DNA from: an uncultured Hyphomicrobiales bacterium
GTDB taxonomy: Bacteria; Pseudomonadota; Alphaproteobacteria; Rhizobiales; Rhizobiaceae
Assembly: GCA_943914405.1 (NCBI GenBank)
Contig: CALUBX010000226.1
Coordinates: 1-7,927, forward strand
DNA length: 7,927 bases
Direction of reading: 5' to 3'
The notes beneath the pieces were generated by a model. It had not been told where the DNA came from, searched no databases, and was given only the letters and a program-made list of their open reading frames with translations. A program made the translations under genes and the position numbers. Shown one piece after another: positions 1-4,802 of the stretch (position 1 is the first letter of the stretch; each line of letters begins with the position of its first letter).

Positions 1-1
1 G

Positions 2-475
2 GCCTATGCCAAGGCGCTCGACAAGCTGGACGGCAAGGTCTGGTACGAGCCAAGCGAGGCGGAACGCAAGGCGGTTGTCGCCGCCAAGCGCAAGGGTCGC
101 GATCTGGCTTACGCGCCGACGGGCACGTCGCTCGAAGCCGGCAAGCTGATGAGCCAGGCCGAATTCCAAGCCTTCATGGAAAAGAAGATGGCCGCCGCGG
201 AAGCCAAGCCGGCCACCACGGTTCTCGCATCCGCCGAGATCCGGCCTTCTACCCCAGCCGAACGCATGAAGCAGGGCCGCCTCCCGATGACGACCGGCAC
301 CACGCCGGCAACACCGGCTGCCGCCACCGCTGCTTCCGCTCCGACGGTGATGACCGCCCAAGGCAAGACCACCACCGTTCCGATCCCGGAACAGAACCCG
401 CTGGCCTATGCCGCCCCGCCTGTTTCGGTGGACAGCGCCAAGAAGCCGTTCTGGAAGTTCTGGTCGAAGGACTAA
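2..475 (+). CDS. C-terminal part of an unrecognised protein with a Pro/Ala/Thr-rich tail (5' end outside window)
   Basis: The frame is open from the left edge and ends at TAA 473-475, showing the last 157 residues of a longer protein. I do not recognise the family. The first 70 or so visible residues are charged and look helical (Lys/Glu/Ala-rich, with a WYEPSEAERKA stretch). They are followed by about 80 residues of low complexity rich in Ala, Thr and Pro, and a short basic-aromatic end (KKPFWKFWSKD). Such tails are common in envelope or linker-bearing proteins of rhizobia, but no signal peptide or membrane segment is visible in this part, so location is unknown. The in-frame ATG at 149 is internal because coding continues upstream of it. 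Only 5 bases separate it from tusA, so the two are probably co-transcribed. Antisense frames here are shadows. Confidence 0.75.
   Translation, partial: AYAKALDKLDGKVWYEPSEAERKAVVAAKRKGRDLAYAPTGTSLEAGKLMSQAEFQAFMEKKMAAAEAKPATTVLASAEIRPSTPAERMKQGRLPMTTGTTPATPAAATAASAPTVMTAQGKTTTVPIPEQNPLAYAAPPVSVDSAKKPFWKFWSKD
466..471 (+). promoter_or_regulatory. Ribosome binding site of tusA inside the upstream gene
   Basis: GAAGGA lies 9 bases before the ATG at 481 and overlaps the last sense codons of the upstream gene, whose stop is at 473-475. This supports the 481 start and suggests translational coupling of the pair. Confidence 0.6.
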
Positions 476-480
476 CGGCC

Positions 481-705
481 ATGCTCGCGGAGAGCTATGA
501 CCTTCGCGGGCTGAAATGCCCCCTGCCCGTGCTCAAGACTCGCCGCCGCTTGAAAGCCATGCCTGCCGGCGCCGAGTTGACTGTCGAGACGACCGATCCT
601 CTGGCGGGCATCGACATTCCTCATTTCTGCAATGAAGAGGGCCATGAGCTCCTCGTCTCCGAGCGGACGGAGACCGGCCACCGCTTTGTCATCCGCAAGC
701 GCTGA
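481..705 (+). CDS. tusA: TusA/SirA-family sulfur carrier protein
   Basis: A 74-residue protein of the TusA/SirA/YedF family (COG0425), close to the usual 75-80 residues. The hallmark CPxP signature is seen as C13-P14-L15-P16 after the typical DLRGLKCPLP start, and Cys13 is the predicted persulfide-carrying residue. A two-layer alpha/beta fold fits the rest: a basic helix after the CPxP (KTRRRLKAM), a beta strand (ELTVETTDP), and a second helix before the final strand. In known members the protein takes sulfur from a cysteine desulfurase and passes it to tRNA 2-thiolation or molybdenum cofactor pathways in the cytoplasm. No tusBCDE-type partners are visible, so the acceptor here is unknown. 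The start is fixed by GAAGGA at 466-471. It follows the upstream gene by 5 bases and converges on the CobW-family gene. Confidence 0.9.
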   Translation: MLAESYDLRGLKCPLPVLKTRRRLKAMPAGAELTVETTDPLAGIDIPHFCNEEGHELLVSERTETGHRFVIRKR

Positions 706-713
706 GAGAACCG

Positions 714-727
714 CAGGCTGAGGCCTG
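714..727. terminator. Weak hairpin between convergent tusA and CobW-family genes
   Basis: CAGGC (714-718) and GCCTG (723-727) form a 5-bp stem with a TGAG loop, extendable by two pairs with one bulge. It sits in the 39-base gap between two facing stop codons, where a bidirectional terminator would be expected. There is no T-run on either side, so a rho-independent role is doubtful. Confidence 0.25.
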
Positions 728-744
728 ACGGGCGCCTGTAGAAG

Positions 745-1917
745 TCAGAGCCGAAGGCCCGGAACTGCGAGCGGATTGTCTTCCAGAGCCGCACGATCCG
801 GGCGGTCGATCCGTGGCTCGCCGGTGAATGCCGCAAAAAGGTCCGTTACGAAACTCTCCGGCAGGTCCTGCGTGATCAGCACCATGCGGGTGCGACGGTC
901 CGAGCCTTCGGGCCAGCCCGGCAGCCGCTGCGGCGGATGAAAGATGCTTTGCACCCCATGCAGCACGAGCGGACGCTCCGGATTGTCCGAAAGCGCAACG
1001 ATCGCCTTCATACGCAGCAACTTCTCACCATGGGCGGAGCGTAGCAGATCGATAAACATGTTGACCGCGAGGGGATCGACCGGCTTGTCGTGCACGATGG
1101 CAAACGAGCGGATGTCGTCGCCGTGCCGGTTCACGTCATGCTCATGGCGGTGGTGATCGTGATCGCCATGATGATGGTGATCGTGGTGGTGATCGTCGCC
1201 GTGATGATGATGAGCGCCTCGACCCGCAGCCTCGTCCCCCGCCATCTCGTCGCGTAGCCAGCGATCGACCTCCGGAATCTTGCTGCCGGGGTCGTAAAGA
1301 CCGTTGGCCACCAGCGCTGCGCTGCCCGCTTCCGGGCTGTCTCCATCGATCAGCGGGGCGCGCGGATTGAGGGCTCGCAGCCGCGCCTTCAGCTCATCCA
1401 CGCCCGTACGATCCGCCAGCGACAGCTTCGACAGCACGAGCTTGTCGGCGACAGCCACCTGCTTCATCGCCTCGCGATGCCGATCGAGCGTCGAGAGACC
1501 GTGAACGGCATCCACCACGGTGACCATACCATCCAGATCGAAATTCTGCGCGATGACGGGATTGCCCATCACCGACTGCATCACCGGCGCCGGATCGGCG
1601 AGGCCCGTGGTCTCGATCACCACCCGGCGGATCGGCTTCAGTCGGCCGGTCTGGACGCCGTCTATCAGGTTAGCAAGCGTATCGACCAGCTCCCCCCGCA
1701 CCGTGCAGCACAGGCAGCCATTCGATAGCTCGACCAGCGAATCGCCCGAAGCTTCGACCAGAAGATTGTCGATGCCCACTTCGCCGAACTCGTTGATGAT
1801 CACGGCCGTATCGCTGAGGTCGGGATCGCGGAGTATCCGGTTGAGCAGTGTCGATTTGCCCGCTCCCAGAAAGCCGGTCAGGATCGAGACGGGAATGCGC
1901 TCTCCGGATGCAGCCAT
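745..1917 (-). CDS. CobW/COG0523-family G3E GTPase with His-rich metal-binding loop
   Basis: A 390-residue P-loop GTPase of the G3E family (COG0523), members of which act as metal chaperones or insertases (Zn, Co) in the cytoplasm. Visible motifs: Walker A GFLGAGKST (15-23); NEFGEVGID (42-50); the metal-binding CxCC motif GCLCC (67-71) in the switch I region; ETTGLADP (102-109) as the G3 element; a His-rich loop at 236-265 with 17 His; and a CobW C-terminal domain from about 270 to 370 (with HGVQSIFH). The G4 motif, normally [NST]KxD, reads SKLS (163-166), so the guanine-recognising Asp is missing. The ATG at 1917 has GGGAG 8 bases upstream. It lies 24 bases after the carboxypeptidase stop on the same strand, so an operon is likely. 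It is not necessarily cobalamin CobW, since no cob genes are nearby. Family assignment is secure; the metal and client are unknown. Confidence 0.93.
   Translation of the reverse strand: MAASGERIPVSILTGFLGAGKSTLLNRILRDPDLSDTAVIINEFGEVGIDNLLVEASGDSLVELSNGCLCCTVRGELVDTLANLIDGVQTGRLKPIRRVVIETTGLADPAPVMQSVMGNPVIAQNFDLDGMVTVVDAVHGLSTLDRHREAMKQVAVADKLVLSKLSLADRTGVDELKARLRALNPRAPLIDGDSPEAGSAALVANGLYDPGSKIPEVDRWLRDEMAGDEAAGRGAHHHHGDDHHHDHHHHGDHDHHRHEHDVNRHGDDIRSFAIVHDKPVDPLAVNMFIDLLRSAHGEKLLRMKAIVALSDNPERPLVLHGVQSIFHPPQRLPGWPEGSDRRTRMVLITQDLPESFVTDLFAAFTGEPRIDRPDRAALEDNPLAVPGLRL
1123..1212 (-). repeat. Low-complexity His/Asp-coding tract (His-rich loop of the CobW-family protein)
   Basis: The + strand shows degenerate runs of GATGATGGTGATCGTGGTG-like sequence. 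On the - strand it encodes residues 236-265 of the CobW-family protein, with 17 His among Asp and a few other residues. It is a coding tract, probably for metal binding, and not an independent repeat element. Trinucleotide-like repetition makes it prone to length variation between strains. Confidence 0.7.
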
Positions 1918-1925
1918 GTTTCGAT

Positions 1926-1930
1926 CTCCC
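1926..1930 (-). promoter_or_regulatory. Ribosome binding site of the CobW-family gene
   Basis: On the - strand GGGAG precedes the ATG at 1917 by 8 bases, inside the 24-base gap after the carboxypeptidase stop. It fixes the start at the short MAASGERIPVSILTGF leader of the P-loop domain. Confidence 0.6.
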
Positions 1931-1941
1931 GCAATAGTGCT

Positions 1942-3162
1942 TCAGAGATTGGGACGAGCGTTCGGAAGGGGAACGCTGGATGCAGCCTGGCTCTTCTTGT
2001 CCGCCGGAGCTGCGCCGCCCGGCTTCTTGTCGGCGGTTTTCTTGTCGGTCGGCTTCTTGTCGCCGCCCTTCTTTGGCTTCGGTGGCGGTGGGGGAGCCTC
2101 CCCGCCGGTCAAAGGCGTAGCCATGGAATATTGCGGCGGATGGTCCATCTCGTGAATATAGGGCGAGTGCTGGATCGTCCGGCCGGCGTCGTCGCGGGTT
2201 TCGCTGCGTACCTGGGCCGCTTTTGGATTGCAGATCTCGGTGCTGATGTCGTTGACATCGGCGGTCTCGCCATAGGCCGGCAAGGATGCCAGCGGAACGC
2301 CTTCGGTCGCCGAAGAGGTCAAGCCCTGCTGCAGCAGGTTTGCCGTATCGTCCGCGCGTCCGGCCAGGCTGTCGGAACCGAGCACGACCGCGATCACCGT
2401 GCGTCCACCGCGCGTGGCGGAGCCGATCTGGTTGAAGCCGGAGGCGCAGATGAAGCCGGTTTTCATACCGTCGGCGCCATCGAACCGGCCGATCAGCGTA
2501 TTGTAGTTGTGATATTGGCGCTTGCCCGTATCAATCCCTTCGAGCGCGAAATAGCCCTGGTATTCGGGAAAATCGCGCTTCAGACGCAAGGTGAGAATGG
2601 CAAGATCACGGGCCGTCGTGTACTGTCCCTTGCCGGGAAGGCCGTTCGGGTTGATGTAGTGCGTGGAGGTCATGCCGAGTTTGGTCGCCTCGGCATTCAT
2701 CATCTCCACGAAACGATCCATGGAACCGCCGGCGGTTTCGCCGACCGCATAGGCTATGTCGTTGGCAGACTTTACCAGCATCATCTTGAGCGCGTTATCG
2801 AGCGTCATGGTCGTGCCGGGGGTGAAGCCCATCTTGCTCGGCGGCTGGCTGGCCGCCTTCGCGCTCAGCGTCACTACGCTGTCGAGCCTCAACCTGCCGC
2901 TCTTCAGGGCATCGAAGGCCACATAGGCCGTCATCAGCTTGGTCAGGGACGCGCCGTACCACTTCTTGAAGGCGTCCTGATGGGCAATGACCCGTCCGGT
3001 CTTCACATCGACGATGATCCGGGGATTGGCTGCGGCGGCTTGCGCCGAGAGAGTGAGGCTTGCAGCCGCAACGGCAGAGAAGAGCCTCCGGGCGAACGCA
3101 AGTCGCAGGCGGGAAATGGCCAAGGTGTCCCTCGTGTGGATGGCGTGGTGGGTGTGGCGCAT
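1942..3162 (-). CDS. Secreted S11-family D-alanyl-D-alanine carboxypeptidase (low-molecular-weight PBP)
   Basis: A 406-residue serine peptidase that removes the terminal D-Ala of peptidoglycan stem peptides in the periplasm. Numbered from the ATG at 3162, all three penicillin-binding motifs are present: S72-L-T-K75 (nucleophile Ser72), S132-A-N134 and K234-T-G236. An Ala-rich hydrophobic signal peptide spans about 20-44, with likely cleavage near SAQA/AAA. Two Cys (239, 311) remain in the exported part. The C-terminus lacks an obvious amphipathic anchor like that of PBP5; residues 357-390 are a Pro/Lys-rich tail with repeated DKK units. The ATG at 3162 has AGGA 5 bases upstream. The upstream in-frame ATG at 3210 lacks a convincing site and would put extra sequence before the signal peptide. 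A TTG at 3123 with GAGGG 5 bases upstream would give a more ordinary-length signal peptide. It is followed at 24 bases by the CobW-family gene and is divergent from the amidohydrolase. Confidence 0.92.
   Translation of the reverse strand: MRHTHHAIHTRDTLAISRLRLAFARRLFSAVAAASLTLSAQAAAANPRIIVDVKTGRVIAHQDAFKKWYGASLTKLMTAYVAFDALKSGRLRLDSVVTLSAKAASQPPSKMGFTPGTTMTLDNALKMMLVKSANDIAYAVGETAGGSMDRFVEMMNAEATKLGMTSTHYINPNGLPGKGQYTTARDLAILTLRLKRDFPEYQGYFALEGIDTGKRQYHNYNTLIGRFDGADGMKTGFICASGFNQIGSATRGGRTVIAVVLGSDSLAGRADDTANLLQQGLTSSATEGVPLASLPAYGETADVNDISTEICNPKAAQVRSETRDDAGRTIQHSPYIHEMDHPPQYSMATPLTGGEAPPPPPKPKKGGDKKPTDKKTADKKPGGAAPADKKSQAASSVPLPNARPNL
1991..2096 (-). repeat. Imperfect short repeats encoding the DKK-rich tail of the carboxypeptidase
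   Basis: Four imperfect copies of a TTCTTGTC core occur on the + strand at about 1994-2001, 2021-2034, 2037-2050 and 2051-2064. On the - strand they encode repeated D-K-K units in the protein tail, preceded by a run of five Pro. This is a coding low-complexity tract. Confidence 0.6.
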
Positions 3163-3193
3163 AAGCGTCCTATATGGCCAAGCAATGGCAAAG

Positions 3194-3214
3194 AAGATTG
3201 ATAACGTCAATCTT
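3194..3214. promoter_or_regulatory. Perfect inverted repeat (8-5-8), candidate operator between divergent genes
   Basis: AAGATTGA (3194-3201) and TCAATCTT (3207-3214) are perfect reverse complements around the spacer TAACG. The site lies between the carboxypeptidase start (- strand, 3162) and the amidohydrolase start (+ strand, 3272). Possible -35 hexamers of both directions fall inside it: TTGATA on + (3198-3203) and TTGACG on - (3205-3210). This is where a dimeric repressor or activator could act on both genes. No known regulator consensus was recognised; it could also form an RNA hairpin. Confidence 0.45.
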
Positions 3215-3226
3215 GCCGGGCACTAT
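3198..3226 (+). promoter_or_regulatory. Candidate sigma-70-type promoter for the amidohydrolase
   Basis: TTGATA (3198-3203), a 17-base spacer, then CACTAT (3221-3226). The -35 matches 5 of 6 consensus bases; the -10 matches only 3 but keeps the key A2 and T6. The leader to the start codon would be about 40 bases. Confidence 0.3.
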
Positions 3227-3264
3227 CTCCATTCGGGAGGATGTCGAGTGCATGCGCGATAGAC

Positions 3265-3271
3265 AGGAAAG
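3265..3271 (+). promoter_or_regulatory. Ribosome binding site of the amidohydrolase
   Basis: AGGAAAG runs directly into tandem ATG codons at 3272 and 3275. The AGGA core is 3 bases from the first ATG and 6 from the second, so the second Met may be the true start. The product differs by one residue only. Confidence 0.55.
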
Positions 3272-4423
3272 ATGATGCCGATTTTGAACCGAGCCGCCGA
3301 ACTTCAGGGCGAAGTGACCGAGTGGCGCCGATATCTCCACGAAAATCCCGAAATTCTCTACGACGTTCATAACACCGCAGCCTTCGTCGCCGGCAAGCTT
3401 GAGGAATTCGGTGTTGACGAGATCGTGACCGGCATCGGCCGTACAGGCGTCGTCGGCATCATCCGCGGGAAAGGTACCTCCGTCCGCACGATCGGTCTGC
3501 GCGCCGACATGGACGCCCTGCCTGTCGATGAACTGACCGGCAAGCCTTGGGCCTCGAAGGCCCCCGGGCGGATGCATGCCTGCGGCCATGACGGCCATAC
3601 CGCCATGCTTTTGGGTGCGGCGAAATATCTGGCGGAAACCCGAAATTTCGACGGCAGCGTTGCGGTGATCTTCCAGCCGGCGGAGGAAGGCGGAGCCGGC
3701 GCGCTCGCCATGATCGAAGACGGCCTGATGGAGCGCTTTGGGATCGAAGAGGTCTATGGCATGCACAATATGCCAGGCATTCCGGTCGGCCGGTTCGCAG
3801 TCCGCAGGGGCGGGATCATGGCCGCGCCCGACCGCTTCACCATCACCATCAAGGGCCGCGGCGGCCACGCGGCCCAGCCTCACCGCACCGTCGATCCGAT
3901 CTTCATCGGGTCGCAGCTCGTTGGTAGCCTCCAGGCAGTCGCGTCCCGCAATGCGGATCCGGTTCGCTCCGTGGTGCTATCCGTGACCCGGTTCGACGCC
4001 GGCACCACCCACAACGTCATACCCGACCAGGCGGTCCTCATGGGCACGGTGCGCACTTTGAGCGAGGAGATGCGCCTTCGCCAGATCGTCGATGGCCTTG
4101 CAAGCGCTCATGGGGCCGAGGCAACAGTTCATTACGAGCGAAACTGCCCGGTGACCGTCAATCACGACAGGGAAACGCATCATGCCGCGGCGGCTGCCAT
4201 CGACGTCGCCGGCGCCGCCAATGTGGATACGGAGGTCGATCCCAGTATGGCTGGCGAAGACTTCGCCTACATGCTGAAGCGTCGGCCCGGCGCCTTCATC
4301 TTCATCGGCAATGGCGATACCGCCGGCCTGCACAATGCGCTTTATGACTTCGACGACGAGGCGCTGTCCTATGGCGTCTCATACTGGATTCGTCTGGCCG
4401 AACAGCGGCTCAGCGCGCAGTGA
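3272..4423 (+). CDS. M20D-family metal-dependent amidohydrolase (hippurate hydrolase / N-acyl amino acid hydrolase type)
   Basis: A 383-residue cytoplasmic peptidase-fold hydrolase of the M20D group (HipO, YtnL and plant ILR1-like IAA-amino acid hydrolases), which splits N-acyl or aryl amide bonds of amino acids. Visible elements: RADMDALP (77-84); HACGHDGHT (102-110) giving metal ligands Cys104 and His106; QPAEEG (135-140) with Glu138 as likely general base and Glu139 as metal ligand; His165 in GMHNMP; and His354 in LHNALYDF near the C-terminus. A dimerisation (lid) domain spans about 185-290, with the conserved GRGGHAAQPH. SMAGEDFAYML (325-335) is typical. Length is normal and all ligands are present, so it should be active with two divalent metals. 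The substrate cannot be told from sequence. It ends in tandem in-frame stops TGA-TAA and is divergent from the carboxypeptidase/CobW-family pair. Confidence 0.93.
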   Translation: MMPILNRAAELQGEVTEWRRYLHENPEILYDVHNTAAFVAGKLEEFGVDEIVTGIGRTGVVGIIRGKGTSVRTIGLRADMDALPVDELTGKPWASKAPGRMHACGHDGHTAMLLGAAKYLAETRNFDGSVAVIFQPAEEGGAGALAMIEDGLMERFGIEEVYGMHNMPGIPVGRFAVRRGGIMAAPDRFTITIKGRGGHAAQPHRTVDPIFIGSQLVGSLQAVASRNADPVRSVVLSVTRFDAGTTHNVIPDQAVLMGTVRTLSEEMRLRQIVDGLASAHGAEATVHYERNCPVTVNHDRETHHAAAAAIDVAGAANVDTEVDPSMAGEDFAYMLKRRPGAFIFIGNGDTAGLHNALYDFDDEALSYGVSYWIRLAEQRLSAQ

Positions 4424-4430
4424 TAAGGGC

Positions 4431-4459
4431 TTGGCCAAATGGCCATCGTCTTGTATGGA
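4431..4459 (+). promoter_or_regulatory. Candidate promoter of the tRNA-Arg gene
   Basis: TTGGCC (4431-4436), a 17-base spacer, then TATGGA (4454-4459). The matches are partial, but the spacing and position (about 12 bases before the mature 5' end) fit a stable RNA promoter, and the stretch just after the -10 (GCTGCCG) is G/C-rich. Confidence 0.3.
4432..4445 (+). terminator. Weak hairpin after the amidohydrolase
   Basis: TGGCC (4432-4436), loop AAAT, GGCCA (4441-4445), followed by the moderately T-rich TCGTCTTGT. It lies 8 bases after the TGA. The stem is short and the U-tract poor. It also overlaps the candidate -35 of the tRNA gene. Confidence 0.3.
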
Positions 4460-4471
4460 TGCTGCCGAAGT

Positions 4472-4548
4472 GGTCCCATAGCTCAGCAGGATAGAGCGCA
4501 GGATTCCTAATCCTGAGGCCGATGGTTCGAATCCATCTGGGATCACCA
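4472..4548 (+). tRNA. tRNA-Arg, anticodon CCU
   Basis: A complete cloverleaf can be folded by eye. The acceptor stem is GGTCCCA with TGGGATC (one G-U pair at 2-71). The D arm is GCTC/GAGC. The anticodon stem is CAGGA/TCCTG with loop TTCCTAA, putting anticodon CCT at 4506-4508. A 5-base variable region follows. The T arm is GATGG/CCATC with loop TTCGAAT. The discriminator is A and CCA is encoded (4546-4548). Length is 77 bases. It reads the AGG codon. Confidence 0.96.
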
Positions 4549-4640
4549 CTGTTTGCGGGCGTTTTACGCGTGCCTGCGCCACCCCCGCGTCAGTCCCCGT
4601 GTTTCGAAGCGGGTTCATATTAGCCCCAGGCCTGCTTCAT

Positions 4641-4666
4641 CAGCGGAAGCGCGCACTGCTGTTTTT
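4641..4666 (+). terminator. Candidate rho-independent terminator downstream of the tRNA
   Basis: CAGCGG (4641-4646) pairs with CTGCTG (4656-4661) over 6 bp with one G-U, around a 9-base loop, directly followed by TTTTT (4662-4666). It lies 92 bases after the tRNA 3' end and before the phosphoketolase promoter region. Nothing else recognisable, coding or structural, was seen in the rest of 4549-4740. Confidence 0.4.
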
Positions 4667-4741
4667 CCCCCGCCATCCCTCAGCTTTTGCTCGCCAAGGC
4701 GTGCTGCCGCTCTACCTCACCTGCGACGCTTCTCTTGATCT

Positions 4742-4773
4742 TTGTCACAGACGGGCCGTTCTGCGCGGATAAT
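4742..4773 (+). promoter_or_regulatory. Possible promoter region of xfp
   Basis: TTGTCA (4742-4747) and GATAAT (4768-4773) resemble -35 and -10 elements, but the 20-base spacer is longer than the usual 16-18. The -10-like element is the better part, 5 of 6. The start site would fall near 4780, about 20 bases before the start codon. Confidence 0.25.
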
Positions 4774-4790
4774 GTCGGCGCTGTTTCCAT

Positions 4791-4795
4791 AGGAG
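4791..4795 (+). promoter_or_regulatory. Ribosome binding site of xfp
   Basis: AGGAG lies 7 bases before the ATG at 4803, which fixes the start of the phosphoketolase. Confidence 0.7.
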
Positions 4796-4802
4796 CAAGT
4801 CC

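Noticed and set aside
2131..3201. Long open frame of 356 codons on + across the carboxypeptidase gene
   Set aside because: It is antisense to a gene with all three S11 active-site motifs. Long shadow frames are expected in high-G+C genes, and the product has no recognisable domain.
3240..3371. Short frame beginning ATG at 3240 after GGGAGG, overlapping the amidohydrolase start
   Set aside because: The purine-rich run abuts the ATG with no spacer, and the frame overlaps a well-supported gene without any recognisable product.
4595..4613. CCCG...CGGG palindrome-like sequence downstream of the tRNA
   Set aside because: Only four pairs form before mismatches and no T-run follows; too weak to call.
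4379..4618. Antisense 79-codon frame containing PDGFEPSASGLGI and ILLSYGT
   Set aside because: It is the well-known false protein made by translating the complement of a tRNA gene.
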